Source: Cacajao melanocephalus (Eukaryota; Chordata; Mammalia; Primates; Pitheciidae). Taken from it: a DNA stretch of 64,000 nucleotides. Position 1 is the first letter of the stretch, and every line of letters starts with the position of its first letter. Of the stretch, positions 38,858 to 49,699 are shown piece after piece. The stretch lies in contig CAUYLG010026991.1 of the NCBI GenBank assembly GCA_963573385.1, positions 124,001-188,000 on the forward strand, in the 5' to 3' direction. The notes beneath the pieces were generated by a model. It was given only the letters and a program-made list of their open reading frames with translations, had not been told where the DNA came from and did no database searches. The position numbers and the translations under genes are program-made.

Positions 38858-38869
38858 TGTGGGGTTTTA

Positions 38870-39219
38870 ATGTCCTGTCTTAGAACCGAGGGATCTGGAA
38901 ACAAGACATCCACATTCCAAAATGGCAGCAGCTGGATAGAACTGGTAGGTCCTTGCTACATTCTGCTTGGTCCTGTGCTGGCTTTTCAGTTGCCTCTGTC
39001 GCCACCACTCCCTATTGCGATATCTGGCCCTCCGTCATTCATTCACATCTTTTCTGGTTCCTGTGTTATAGTTTCTAATCCCTGTACTGCAAACACCCTT
39101 CTACAATGACTTAGGATGCTGAGGATCCATATAATCTGGAATTACCTGTGTGAAAATACTCTTGCTGTTTAAACATTAAGAGGGAGAAGAAAATCTATTA
39201 TGTTTCTATGAACAAGCTT
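38870..39219. other. Unique sequence, no gene recognised
   Basis: No repeat or gene could be supported here. Confidence 0.4.
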
Positions 39220-39560
39220 AAGATGGCTTTGATTCCATGTATTCAAGGAGTATCTTGTACCAGGCTGCTGTGTGAAGGGTGCTTGCTGGCATTCGCTAGA
39301 GAGGGGTGATAGTGCACTCAGTGGTTAGCATGAACTTGGTAGAAGAGGAAACAGAAAATACACAAGCAAAGAGACAAATGAGTGTGAATGAATTAAAATC
39401 GGAGATAATTCCAGAGTGATAAAAGGACACAGATGAAGAAAAAGAACCCTTTAGGAGGAAGCTACTGTGGGCTGGGAGGTTGCTATTTAAGCTGACATCT
39501 GGAGATGTGGAAGCCAGGCAAAGGTCAGTGCGACTGGATATCTAGGGGTGAGAAAAAAGG
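39220..39560 (-). mobile_element. L2 LINE (antisense)
   Basis: 'attcaaggagtatcttgtac', 'caggctgctgtgtgaaggg', 'agctgacatctggagatgtg' and 'gaagccaggcaaaggtcag' follow antisense L2 order, much diverged. Confidence 0.5.
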
Positions 39561-39770
39561 GGAAGCAGAGAGGAAGCTGGCCAGGTGGGCAACAGCTATA
39601 TCTGCAGAGATTTAGTTGATACAGCTGGGAGTCCAGGTTGATTTTCAAAACTTTTGAAAAAAAAAAAACAATAGATGGCACCATGAATGCATACCCACTT
39701 TTATAGTCATCAGGGAATCTCTGCTTTGGGAACCCACGGAGACTTAAACTGATACGAAAAAGACCCCTGC

Positions 39771-40085
39771 AGGCGAGCACAGTGGCTCGCATCTGTAATC
39801 CCAGCACTTTGGTAGGCCAAGGTAGGCGGATCACCTGAGGTTGGGAGTTTGAGACCAGCCTGACCAACATGGAGAAACCCTGTCTCTACCAAAAATACAA
39901 AATTAGCTGGGCATGATAGCGCATGCCTATAATCACAGCTACTCAGGAGGCTAGGGCAGGAGAATCTCTTGAACCCGGGAGGCGGAGGTTGCAGTGAGCC
40001 GTATCGCACCATTGCACTCCAGCCTGGGCAACAAGAGTGAAACTCAGTTTCAAAACAAACAAACAAACAAAAAAAAAAAAGAAAG
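39771..40085 (+). mobile_element. Alu element, S-type, with perfect 14-bp TSD
   Basis: 'gtaatcccagcactttggta', 'gatcacctgaggttgggag', 'gagaccagcctgaccaacat', 'gcagtgagccgtatcgcacc' and an AAAC-rich tail. 'aaaaagacccctgc' is repeated exactly at 39757-39770 and 40086-40099. Confidence 0.95.
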
Positions 40086-40390
40086 AAAAAGACCCCTGCC
40101 TGCCTCCCTTCCTCTTTTCCAATGTTCTGACCTTTCTTCTGTGCTCTCCTGGCCCTCTGCATGGCTCCTCTCCCCATACTGTGAGTGCCCCAGTGGCTTG
40201 AGGTCACCAAGAAACTCATTTGCAGATGGAGGGTTCTTTTCTTGCAGAGATTGTGATTCAATAATTCAAGAAAAGAAAACTTGCACTTGCTGAAAATGTT
40301 CTACAAGCCAGCTACTGTGCCATATGAGTAAAAAACTTTTATTAAAATATTTTACATCTTCTGCCCTCACCCTCACCACTTAACTGTAGT

Positions 40391-40683
40391 TCTTTTTTTT
40401 TTTTTTTTTAGATGGAGTCTTAGTCTGTCACCCAGGCTGGAGTGATCTCAGCCCACTGCAACCTCTACCTCCTGGGTTCAAGTGATTCTCCTGCCTCAGC
40501 CTCCTGAGTAGCTAGGATTACAGGCATGTGCCACCATGCTTGGCTAATTTTTGTATTTTTAGTAGAAATGGGGTTTCACAGTGTTGGCCAGGCTGTTCTC
40601 AAACTCCTGACCTCAAGTGATTCACCCATCTCGCCCTCCCAAGGTGCTGGGATTATAGGCGTGAGCCACTGCGTCTGTCTGGC
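40391..40683 (-). mobile_element. Alu element, S-type (antisense)
   Basis: Poly-T, 'agatggagtcttagtctgtc', 'acccaggctggagtgatctc' (with a short deletion after 'gagtg'), 'agtagaaatggggtttcaca' and 'ggcgtgagccactgcgtctg'. Confidence 0.92.
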
Positions 40684-40694
40684 CCACTAATCCC

Positions 40695-41010
40695 AATTCT
40701 AACCCCATATATTATACGGTTTCCGCTTGTGTTTGAAATTTACATAAATGGAATTGTACAGTATGTACCGGCTTCTTTTGGTGAACATTATACTGGTGAG
40801 ATCCAGTTATATTGTTCCTTCTAGTTGTACTTTGTTCATTGTCTTGGCCTAATGTATTCTATCATGTGAATATAGCGTAGTGTATCATTTTTACTGTAGG
40901 TGAACATTTGGGTTAGTTCCATATGGAGTTATTATGGATGGTGCTGCAATGGGTGTTCTGCACGTGTCTCTTCATACATACATGTGCCTTTCTGTTATAT
41001 ACCCGTGCAT
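40695..41010 (-). mobile_element. L1M-type LINE 3' end (antisense)
   Basis: 'catatattatacggtttcc'-type start, then 'cataaatggaattgtacagt', 'catgtgaatatagcgtagtg', 'ggtgaacatttgggttagtt' and 'atggatggtgctgcaatggg'. This order matches the antisense 3' third of old L1 elements. Confidence 0.65.
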
Positions 41011-41074
41011 CATATTATGCTTTAACTGGTCCTGCCAAGCAGTTTTCTATCCTTACATCTTTTACTAACTTAAA

Positions 41075-41202
41075 AAAAAAGTTTTGTAGATATGGGGTCT
41101 TGCCACATTGCCCAGCCTGGCCTCAAATTCCTGGCCTCAAGCAATCCTTCAGCCTCAGCCTCCCAAGGCACTGGGATTACAGGTGTGAACCACCTTATCC
41201 TG
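41075..41202 (-). mobile_element. Alu-type monomer (FLAM/AluJ-like, antisense)
   Basis: 'ttttgtagatatggggtctt', 'cacattgcccagcctggcct', 'cctcaagcaatccttcagcc' and 'gggattacaggtgtgaacc'. Only one arm is present. Confidence 0.75.
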
Positions 41203-41204
41203 CC

Positions 41205-41330
41205 TCATCCACTTTTAACAGATGCAAATATAAAGGCTCAGACAGGCATAGTCAGTACCTTAAGATCACAGAGCCAGCCATCAGCAGAATCAGAATATGA
41301 ACTTGAATTTATCTGGCTCTGCTTCCCATG
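41205..41330 (-). mobile_element. MIR SINE fragment (antisense)
   Basis: 'ttttaacagatgcaaatata', 'aggctcagacaggcatagtc' and 'gatcacagagccagccatca' are antisense MIR segments. Confidence 0.55.
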
Positions 41331-41889
41331 TTTCCTCTACCACATAATGAGCCACAGATGATTTGTGAGCTGTGTGGCTGCTGCTTTTCCAAGGCACCGC
41401 TCAGATGCCACCCTTCTCCGCAACTTTTTCCTGACCTAGCCATGAAGAGGTAACTGCTCATGCTCTGTGCTCCCCAGTCACTTTCCGAGTGACTCAACTT
41501 GGGGGAAGTTGTGTTTATTTGTCAGTACAATAGGGTATAAAAATGGAGACCTCAAGGTTAGGCATGAAGATGAAATGCACTCACTGTAAGTAAGTGCAGC
41601 ATTTACACGGGTTGTGATACATAGCATAGGCTCTCAACTGAAGAGATGGATGGATGGGTCGATAAATGAGGCATAGCTGTTTCCACATACTCATCATATT
41701 TCCATGGAATGATGTTTAAGCACATTTGGGGTATATGCATGTGTATATATGTATGGTTGTCCCTGATAGATGTACAGTTATATTTACAGCTATTCCATAG
41801 GTCACCTTGTACTTGACAGAGCTCAAATAACCTTTCTCTTTTTGGGGTCTTGCTTTCCTCCTCTGTCACTGAGAGAAGCAAGTAGATTG
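41331..41889. other. Mostly unique sequence, no gene recognised
   Basis: A diverged forward MIR-like stretch may lie near 41490-41640 ('gtacaatagggtataaaaat'). No gene supported. Confidence 0.35.
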
Positions 41890-42110
41890 AAATTCAGCAA
41901 ACATCTGATGAACCCCTACTCTTTGCCAGGAACCTTCAGAAGTTGTATGCCCTTTAACCTGTTTATTTCCAGAAAGCATACCTAAGGGATTTTGTGCCCA
42001 ATTTACAGATAGGGAAAGTGAGGCTCCGAGAGGTGAAGGAACTTTCCCAAAGTCACCAGCTTATGAGCAGCTGAGTGTTGGTAAGACTAGCTGTTGTGTC
42101 ACATTCCGAG
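41890..42110 (-). mobile_element. MIR SINE (antisense), well preserved
   Basis: 'tctttgccaggaaccttcag', 'cccaatttacagatagggaa', 'agtgaggctccgagaggtga' and 'ccaaagtcaccagcttatga' in antisense MIR order. Confidence 0.78.
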
Positions 42111-42414
42111 AGCAGTAGGGTTCTCTTCTTTCCTGCACCATGGTGTTTCCCTACAGGGTTTTGGGGGGCTTTGTGACTCTTTCAGGGCTCTCTGTATCCC
42201 TGGCTAAGGAGAGTTTTGCAGAGACCTGATCTGTACTTGAGAGAAGTGGTTTGGAGCCAACCTACAGTGAAGAAATAAGATAAAGCTGCAGGGGACTCTG
42301 GAGCACAGGGAAGCCAGAGGTGCCGTCAGCAAATGAAACATCATACAACCATGTGTCCCGTGTGTGGTTGGCTGCACCCAGAGAGGCCTGGCTCAGCCCC
42401 TGTCTCCATTTCTT

Positions 42415-42795
42415 ACTGTTATGCTTAAATAACGTCCTCCCCAAATTGATGTTTACCCAGATTTTCAAAATGTAACCTTGTTTGGAAAGAGGGACTTTGC
42501 AGACGTAGTCAGTTAAGAATCTCAACATGAAGGTGGGCTCTAAATTCGATGGCTGGCATGTGAGGAGGGAGGCAGAGATCGGGTGGTACACCCACGAGCC
42601 AAGGAATGCGGAGGAGTACCAGCAGCCGCGGGAGCTAAGGAATGATTTCTTCTTTAGTGTCCCAGAAGGAACCAACCTTGCCCACACCTTGATTTGGGAC
42701 TTCTGGCCCCAGAACTGAGAAAGAATAAGTTTCCGTTCTTTTAAGCTACCCCATTTGTGATGATTTGTTACAGCAGACACAAGAAACTCACATAC
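42415..42795 (+). mobile_element. MLT1-type MaLR LTR (sense)
   Basis: 'gggactttgcagacgtagtc', 'agttaagaatctcaacatga', 'cacgagccaaggaatgcgga', 'caccttgatttgggacttct', 'ggccccagaactgagaaaga' and 'ttctttttaagctac'-like sequence near the end. Antisense open frames across this LTR reach 187 codons but carry no domain. Confidence 0.68.
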
Positions 42796-42799
42796 TTGC

Positions 42800-43955
42800 C
42801 GACTATGCCCTCTGGGAGAAACCACTAAGCTCTCTGAGCCTGGGTTTCAATGCATGGAAAATTTGCCCAATGAATGGGAAAGACCCTGTTGGGGTCCTGA
42901 AGATGATAACTAAAGCATGCAGAGAACCTACACATGGTTATTACCTTTACGATCCTACTGTCCCTCCTGAGTGGACCCTGTCTGGAACCTGTGAATACGC
43001 AGCCCTCTCAGTCAAAGCTTTCAAAGGGAATGCACATCAGCCCAAGTTATGTGTTCCCGGGATTTCAAGGTGGCTTCTTGACTCAGCACACCCTGTTGCT
43101 TTTAGTTGCAAGCACGCACTGTCAAAGTCTCATATCCCCCTTAGAACCATAAACGCTCTAATAGCAGTAACGGGCAGCCTCGATCATGGCTAAACTTGAT
43201 TACGTTCCACATAAAAATATAAAAGCTCATTTGAGCCGGGGCTCCCTCTGGGCCCATTGCCTGCACTTTTATTGAAAAGCCCACATTCCTGACTCTGTGA
43301 GCACTAATGTAAGAGCCCAGGGAGCCCACATCCCACGGACCACTGTGACATGCCAAGGCAGCCTCGGGAGCTGGGCTCTACTGGAAATCTCTGCCTCTGC
43401 TGCAGTCTGTAACTCAGAGCTCACACTTAATTCCCTGCTAACTCCTAGTTGCTCGGAGCTCCTCATATGTGCTGGCCATGCCTTTTACTTCTCTTCTTCC
43501 TGAGAGAATGGAAGGCCATGGAATCAGGGAGCTCCTCTGTTTCCTCCCCTGCTACATTCTCAAGGCCCAGCTCAGTGTCAGGTGCAGGAATGGACCAACC
43601 TCAGAGGACATGGATCCCTCCCTTCCCTACCGCGGGTCTGGCCTCTCAGTCCTGCTGCATTCTCCCCTGCCCACTCTGAGTCTTGACTTTTAGCCCCATG
43701 CCACAACTCGAGATCCAGCCGCAATTCACCTCCGTCCACCTTTCTGTGGTCCATACCATTCACCTCCTGGTTTTCACTCATGCCTGTCCCATTGCTGGGA
43801 ACTTTGTCCTGTTCTTCTTCACTAACGCCTGCATGTTCCATAGGTCTCAGCACAGATACCACTTTTATTACTAGATGCCGTCTGGTGCCAAAGTTGGGCA
43901 GGGCTCTTTCTCCTATGGCCCAGCCGTGCCTCCTGAATCACCGTGACCCATGAGC
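42800..43955. other. Repeat-poor stretch, no gene recognised
   Basis: No interspersed repeat recognised. Several overlapping open frames (up to 142 codons, 42765-43193 plus) exist because GC content is slightly raised. None has visible domain or signal features. Confidence 0.4.
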
Positions 43956-44105
43956 ACCTCCTCACTTGTTGACTTCTCTGGACACTTCTCTAGACTTTAA
44001 GCACCATGGGGTCCTGAACAAGGCCTTCTTCTTCCTTCTGTGCCCAGCACTGGCAGAGTGTCTGACTCATGGTAGTCCTTGATAAGTATCAAGTATCAAG
44101 ATCCA
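43956..44105 (+). mobile_element. L2 LINE 3' end
   Basis: 'tctagactttaagcaccatg', 'cttctgtgcccagcactggc' and 'gtctgactcatggtagtcct' followed by 'tgataagtatcaag'. Forward L2 order. Confidence 0.55.
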
Positions 44106-44113
44106 GCCACAAG

Positions 44114-44179
44114 TATTGCGGGGATGAATTGACAAATTGCAGAGAGTATTGTGGGGATCAATTGACAAATTGCAGAGAG
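44114..44179 (+). repeat. 33-bp tandem duplication, two units
   Basis: Units at 44114-44146 and 44147-44179 share 'gaattgacaaattgcagaga'-type sequence and differ at two positions ('tgcgggg' against 'tgtgggg', 'gatgaatt' against 'gatcaatt'). Confidence 0.9.
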
Positions 44180-44259
44180 AAGAACAGGTCTCCATAGAGG
44201 CAGACACAAAGGGGAAGGAAGGAGGGGAGAGAGACAGAATGCTCTGTCAGTATGATGAT

Positions 44260-44765
44260 AAATACAGTAAAATGTGATTCTGTAAGCATTGTCTCATTTA
44301 ATCCTGGCACCAACCACATGAGAAAGCTGATAGTCTCTCCCTCTCTTTTCTTTTTTCTCCCTCCCTTCTCCCCTCCCCTTTTCCTTTTCTCCCTCTGTCG
44401 CCCAGCCTGGAGTGCAGCGGCATGATCTCTGCTCACTGCAACCTCCGCCTCCTGGGTTCAAGTGATTCTCCTGCCTTAGCCTCCTGAGTAGCTGGGATTA
44501 CAAGCATGCACCACCATGTCCAGCTAATTTTTTTATTTTTAGTAGTGATGGGGTTTCACCGTGTTGGCCAGGCTGATCTTGAACCCCTGACCTCAAAGGA
44601 TCCACCTGCCTTGGCCTCCCAAAGTACTAGGATTACAGCGCTAGGAGCCACTGCGCCCGGCCCCCTCTCTTTTCTTTTACACATGAAGAAAAAGTGGTCA
44701 GAGAAGTTAACCTGGTCAGTGCCAGAATCGCTGGAAGTGAGCAGGGCCAAGATTTTCATCTAGAT
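44260..44765 (-). mobile_element. MIR SINE (antisense) split by an Alu
   Basis: The left part has 'gtctcatttaatcctggcac' and 'ccacatgagaaagctgatag'. After the Alu it resumes 'acacatgaagaaaaagtggt' and 'cagagaagttaacctggtca'. Together these follow antisense MIR order. Confidence 0.6.
44355..44662 (-). mobile_element. Alu element, S-type (antisense), with perfect 16-bp TSD
   Basis: The tail has become a polypyrimidine tract (44355-44397). The body has 'cagcctggagtgcagcggca', 'agtagtgatggggtttcacc' and 'gagccactgcgcccggcc'. The TSD 'ccctctcttttctttt' is exact at 44339-44354 and 44663-44678. Confidence 0.94.
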
Positions 44766-45003
44766 TTGTTAGACTCTAAATCCACATTCACAGGAAGATC
44801 AGAATACGAGAAACCTAAGGAACAAAGTTCTAGGAAATATTTCTAGAAAGTGTGACTATTGAAAAAGCACAGACCTAGGGATCAAAGCATTCCCTGCCAC
44901 CAGCACCTGGGTAGGCCTGGGACAAATTCCATGCTCTGGGCCCCAGATTCCTCAGCGAGAATGAAGGGGCTAGAGACATCAGGGCATTGGATTTGGTGAT
45001 TTT

Positions 45004-45296
45004 TTTTTTTTTTTGGTGAGACAGAGTCTCACTCCGTCTCTAAGCTAGAGTGCAGTGGTGCAATCTCAGCTCACTGCAGTCTCTGACTCCCTGGTTCAAG
45101 TGATTCTCCCGCCTCACCTCCCAACTAGCTTGGATTACAGACATGCGCCACCACACCCAGCTAATTTTTGTATTTCTAGTAGAGACAGGGTTTCACCATG
45201 TTGACCAGGATGGTCCCCATCTCGTGATCTTGTGATCTGCCTGCGCCAGCCTCCCAAAGTGCTGGGATTACAGGCGTGAGCCACCACACCCGACCA
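45004..45296 (-). mobile_element. Alu element, Y/Sc-like (antisense), with TSD
   Basis: Poly-T, 'gagacagagtctcactccgt', 'gccaccacacccagctaatt', 'accaggatggtccccatctc' and 'gtgagccaccacacccgacc'. The 'ggatggtc...catctcgtgat' trait suggests AluSc or AluY. 'gatttggtgatttt' (44990-45003) and 'gatttgatgatttt' (45297-45310) form the TSD. Confidence 0.93.
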
Positions 45297-45310
45297 GATT
45301 TGATGATTTT

Positions 45311-45974
45311 AATGCCCACTCAGCTCCAAAATATTCTTGAATGATGCACGATTTATGAAAAACATATATATTGAAATTTACTGATGGGGGAACAGCTGTC
45401 AGCATGAGATTTTTGTTGTATGCGTTAAAAAAAACAGATTATACAGAAATATGTATGTGTGTGTGTTTCTATGTATATGAACCCATGATCTGAAAAACGG
45501 TCACTGTGGCTTGTGGAAACTTATTAATGTCTGCTGTTCCACCCAACATCCTCAGAGAAAAAAATAAACAACTTTTGAAAGTGCTTCTCTGAGGTCAGAC
45601 CAAATACTGTGGCCGCTATCAAGGTGTTTGCCTAGATTTGCCTGGATTCTTGTTCAAGCGACATCTCTCTTCTAATTAAAGGATATGATCAGTTCATTGT
45701 GTGAGTTAGCAGTCAGAACTGGCAACAGTGATGCTGACCAAGCCTGGTGAAATGGGAAGAGAAGGCAGGCCAGAGCCCAGTGAGACACATTTATAAAGCT
45801 CACAAAGAGGACAGGCTAGTTAGGGCCTGTAGTCCCACCTCTCTTTATAGTTGGTGTAAGAAGAGTGTTAATCATGTATGTATGGGCTACATGGTTGCTT
45901 AGTAAGCTGTGAGTATGTGGTTTCTTCTGCAAGGTGATTTCTTTCTGATAAAGAGATTGTATTGTAGTGTTTGT
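45311..45974. other. Unique sequence, no gene recognised
   Basis: Short TG/TA-rich run near 45450-45478. Nothing else recognised. Confidence 0.4.
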
Positions 45975-46085
45975 TTGCTCATTTATTGAATACACACACA
46001 CACACACACACACATACACACACACGTGCCAGATACTGTACTTGGTAATAGTAGTTAGTCCTTGCTCTTGTGAGGTTTATAACAA
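45975..46085 (-). mobile_element. L2 3' end (antisense) carrying a CA microsatellite
   Basis: 'tttgctcatttattgaata' leads into a CA run, then 'cacgtgccagatactgtact' and 'cttgctcttgtgaggtttat'. The CA run (45991-46025) sits inside the L2 tail. Confidence 0.55.
45991..46025 (+). repeat. CA dinucleotide microsatellite
   Basis: About 17 CA units with one TA interruption. Likely polymorphic. Confidence 0.93.
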
Positions 46086-46515
46086 AGTTGGGCAGTGTGG
46101 TTTGCAGAATAGTGATCCCTCGAAGTGTCCAAATCCTAATCCCAAGAAGTTGTAAAGATATTTCCTTACAGGACAAAAAGAAATTTTCAGATGTGAAGGA
46201 CTTTAAGATGAGGAGCTTAACCTGGATTATGCAGGTGGACACGATGTTATCACAAGGGTTCTTGATGAAAGAGGCGGGCAGAGGGTCAGGAGGATTTGAA
46301 TATGGAGAAGGGGCTGCAAGCCAAAGAAGGCAGGTGGTTTGTAGAAACCAGGAGGTGTAAGCAGATGAGTTCTCACCCCAGAAGGCCTCCAGAAGGAGCA
46401 CAGTCCTGTGGGTCCATTTCAGATGCCTCCCTTCCAGAACTGTAGGAAAATAAACTTGCATTGTTTTAAGCCACTAAGTTTGTGATAGCTTGTTATGCAG
46501 CAATCAGAAACTAAT
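46086..46515 (+). mobile_element. MLT1-type MaLR LTR (sense)
   Basis: 'ggtttgcagaatagtgatcc', 'gtccaaatcctaatcccaag', 'gcttaacctggattatgcag', 'cttccagaactgtaggaaaa' and 'tgttttaagccactaagttt' through 'aatcagaaactaata'. A diverged but complete layout. Confidence 0.68.
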
Positions 46516-46529
46516 AGAGGGAGAAAGTC

Positions 46530-47355
46530 TTTAATCAGAAAATTAGAAGATTAAATACATAATTTCATAGTGTGGTTCTGGAGGGACAGGAAGGAGAACA
46601 GGATGATATGAGCAGGTCCAGGAGAGACCATAGAAACCAATGGGTGGAGAAGGCTTCCCTGAAGGAGAAGGATACTCACTTGTGGGCTAAGGTACATGCA
46701 GCAGAAAATTCCATGTAGAGTATATTCTGAGTGAGGGACCCAAGCAGGAAATGAACACAGCATGGTTTAGAAAGTGGAGGGATGCCAGAGGGCCTGGTGC
46801 ACAGAGGGTGAGGTGGAGATAGTGCAGACTCATCCTGGATTTCCATGGAAGATGGATCACGCAGCCTTTGCAAACTGGCTTAGAAACTTGGGTTCTTAAC
46901 TGAAGAGAAATGGGAATATTTTGAATACCATTGCGCTGTAGTGAGACTTGGTCAGATTTATACTTTGGAACTGTGCCATCCAGTTCAGTAGCCATTAGCT
47001 ATGTGTGGCTCTGTACCTTTAAATGACTAAAAACTTGGTAATTTAAAATGTCAGCTGTTCAGTCCCACTGGCTGCATTTCAAGCACTCAATAAGCCCATG
47101 TGGTTCGTGGCTACCACATAGGATAGCAGGTGTAAAAGACTCCCTGCGCTGCAGAAAGTACAGTGGAAGGTGCTGCTTTAGAAGAAGCACCTGACTGCAG
47201 GGTGGAGTGTCGACCGGATGAAGATAAGAAAGGATGTAGGAGAGCACCTGGGAAGGAGCTTCTCAGTATTCCATGCAGGTCGATGCTGGTTCAACCGAAG
47301 ATGGTGGCAGTGGGTATGCACGTAAGTGGATGGATTTGAAATCGGTTTAGCAGGG
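46530..47355 (-). mobile_element. L2 LINE (antisense) split by a hAT element
   Basis: The left part (46530-46970) has 'gaaggcttccctgaagga', 'ggtacatgcagcagaaaatt' and 'cttgggttcttaactgaaga'. After the hAT element (46972-47180) the L2 order resumes with 'gactgcagggtggagtgtcg' and 'gatggtggcagtgggtatgc'. Diverged. Confidence 0.5.
46972..47180. mobile_element. hAT-Charlie-type DNA transposon fossil
   Basis: 'ctgtgccatccagttcagta', 'gccattagctatgtgtggct', 'ctggctgcatttcaagcact', 'caataagcccatgtggttcg' and 'tggctaccacataggatag' resemble short MER3-like elements with ends 'ctgtgccatcc' and 'acagtggaaggtg'. The family name is uncertain. Confidence 0.5.
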
Positions 47356-47429
47356 GGCCATGAATTTTGTTTCTCAGATATTGGCAAGTTGAAGCCCTGC
47401 TTGGGGCCTTCCTTGGAAGTGTTACCTAA

Positions 47430-47565
47430 GAGGAGTTGCTTACGTTCTCAGAGCCTGAGTTTTCTCACCTGTGAATGGAAATAATTCCTATTTCAAAAAC
47501 AATACGGTGATGCAAAATCCCTGGAATCATGGGTGTTCAATAAAGGGCACATCTCATATGTTTTA
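47430..47565 (+). mobile_element. MIR SINE fragment
   Basis: 'cagagcctgagttttctcac', 'ctgtgaatggaaataattcc' and 'gtgttcaataaagggcac' in forward MIR order. Confidence 0.55.
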
Positions 47566-47582
47566 TACACTTCTAAGTTAAA

Positions 47583-48095
47583 GTGGTCTTCTGTATACCG
47601 TTAAGGAGAGGAGGTGACCCAGGTGGGAAGCAGTCCCCCACACCCTCGTGGGTGCAGAGGGGCTTGAAAATGCATTTGCGTAGCTATTTCCTAGCAAGTC
47701 ACTGTGGAATTATAAACAGCTGTCAACCAGGTGGGCCCTTGCTTTCCAAAGCAGAGATTGATCAGAGTGTCTCCCACTCAGCCGGACAAGCCCTTGACTT
47801 TGGTGTGAAGGTCATGGGGGAAAAGTACAGAGGGAAGGAGCCATATGCGGAAAATGAGCAATTCTGTTCCCACCATGACGGCAGGGCGCCCAAATGGAGC
47901 TATTTTGTAGTCAGAATGCCACGTAGGACCACACTAGGAGAGCAAGCTTGGAGGAGGCAAGGAGAAGAACGTGCCATCCGTGTAGAGAAGATAATTGAAT
48001 CCATGGGAGGTCGACTGGGGTTCATTTCACAGGGAGCCGCACAAAAGTACACGGCTCGCTCAAAGACAATGCAGGCCTTCACAGAGAACCGCTAA
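47583..48095 (+). other. 170-codon open frame in unique DNA, unproven
   Basis: Among the longest open frames that avoid repeats. It begins MVFCIPLRRGGDPGG and ends MQAFTENR, then stop. The product would be basic and hydrophilic, with no signal peptide, membrane segment or motif I recognise. No splice context or promoter is evident. Most likely chance, favoured by locally higher GC. Confidence 0.15.
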
Positions 48096-48149
48096 GGGGA
48101 GCGCATTTCTATATTAAGGGCACAACATACTCTAAGTGAGACACACTGT

Positions 48150-48560
48150 TATGCCTCTTCTTCCCAGCCACAGCCTGGAAATAGCCATAAAAGAAATGAA
48201 GTATATTTGCCTTGTTAACACAGTTTGTATTACATATTCATAAACCATTTTGTGAAACTGCAAGGGAAAGATTCAATTGTCTTGGAAGCTGATAATGGCC
48301 AAACAGCCACACAGAAAGCAGGAAGCATGTTATGGAATTAGCTGCACAATGAATGAAATGTAACGCCTGTAATAAACCCATTCAGATATAAATTATGGCA
48401 GGGTAGATGCAATGTTTGTTAAGCAATAAAGCTTGCCACCCTACACAGGAAATTGAATGAGATTTATCATAAAATATGGTGGAGAATATGCTAAGAATCT
48501 GGCTCCTCAAACTGGGCTTAATCAAAACAATCTAGAGAGCAGTTTTCCAGGAACAGGAAA
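48150..48560. other. Repeat-free AT-rich block, candidate conserved noncoding element
   Basis: No repeat signature. It contains 'ttcataaaccattttgtg', 'gataatggccaaac', 'gcaataaagcttgcc', 'gagatttatcataaaat' and 'gggcttaatcaaaacaat', motif types common in noncoding regulatory DNA (HOX/CDX-like 'ataaa', SOX-like 'acaat', GATA-like). Inference only. Confidence 0.25.
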
Positions 48561-49699
48561 CCAAAAGAAAACGATGACTGTGGGTCCTAAGGGCATTTTG
48601 ACATTGCGACCCTAAATACCCTTGCACTCAAGAAATTCCACAGAGGATATTTGCATTTTGAAAAAGTTTTGTTTTGATTTTTCCTTGGAGAATTACCAAA
48701 ATGTCTTGAGCTCTGGAAATACAAAATTTGACCAATAATTGGCTTCCTGGTTAGATTGGGATGTAATTCAAGGACAGGGAACATGTCCAAGTGACACTGG
48801 GCTCTTGGTTTCCCTTGGAAATGGTTGAGGTTGTCGATTCCCAGTGAGGCAACTGGGTCTCAGAATGCGCTGTGAGATGTTTGACTGGGTCCCAGAAGGA
48901 CGTGTGGCTTATTTTCTCAGAAGACCTCCTTGAATCTTCCACACAAACTGCTAAATGAATAGAAGGGTACTTGGTGTATTATCTCTCATAGCTGGGAGGT
49001 TGACTTTATCTCAGACTCCCACTTTCTGGGAAAAATAAAATTGAATCAAGTAAAATAAAACAAGAATTAACCCAGCATGATGCAGGCTTTCTGGTATTGT
49101 TACTTGAAAAGAACTCCAAATATTTTATGGCTTTACAAGTTGAAGTCAATGTTTTTAGTGTATTGAGAACAATGAAAAATACCTTAGGAATGTATTATAG
49201 TCCCAGAGTTGGATTAAGACTGTTGGAAAGCCAAAAGGAATTTTCTGCCTGCTAACAACATTACCCTGCAATCTAATGAAATAATCTCCCTAAAGCCAGG
49301 TTTATGGAATAAGCTGATTTCCCACTTGTGGTTAAAAATAAAACAAACAAATGTCCTCTTTGGTCAACTTGCCTCTCAGTCCATATACTGTTAAACTATG
49401 CTTTGGAAATGGCAAAACGGTATGACTTAATGGGTCAATTATGACATTTTAGAAATACAGACTATACTGACTGGCAGTGAAGTAACCAGAGAATTTAAAT
49501 TGGCTACAGGGTCCAACACATGGAGTTGTTACTGATAAATTCAGCTGCGTCATCTTCACTGTCTTCATAGACGGTGTGTGTGTGTACATACCCATGCATG
49601 TGTACGTGCATATGTATATGTATATGTAAGAATCTGCTAGAAAAGCTAGGCAATAACAAAAAGATTGGAAAATAGAAATATGTAAGATTCTACATTTTT
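48561..49699. other. Repeat-poor stretch, no gene recognised
   Basis: Unique AT-rich sequence. The only simple repeat is a GT/AT-alternating run at about 49574-49628. Confidence 0.4.
49574..49628 (+). repeat. Alternating purine-pyrimidine (GT/AT) low-complexity run
   Basis: 'gtgtgtgtgtacatacccat' followed by 'gcatatgtatatgtatatgt'. A degenerate dinucleotide stretch. Confidence 0.75.

Noticed and set aside
39710..40261. 183-codon minus-strand open frame
   Set aside because: Most of it is an antisense Alu (39771-40085), a common source of spurious open frames. The flanks add no domain.
42262..42825. 187-codon minus-strand open frame, the longest in the window
   Set aside because: It runs antisense through an MLT1 LTR and flanking unique DNA, with no homology, signal or domain recognised.
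45816..46461. Open frames with Val-Cys runs around the CA microsatellite
   Set aside because: They are products of CA-repeat translation plus L2 and MLT1 sequence.
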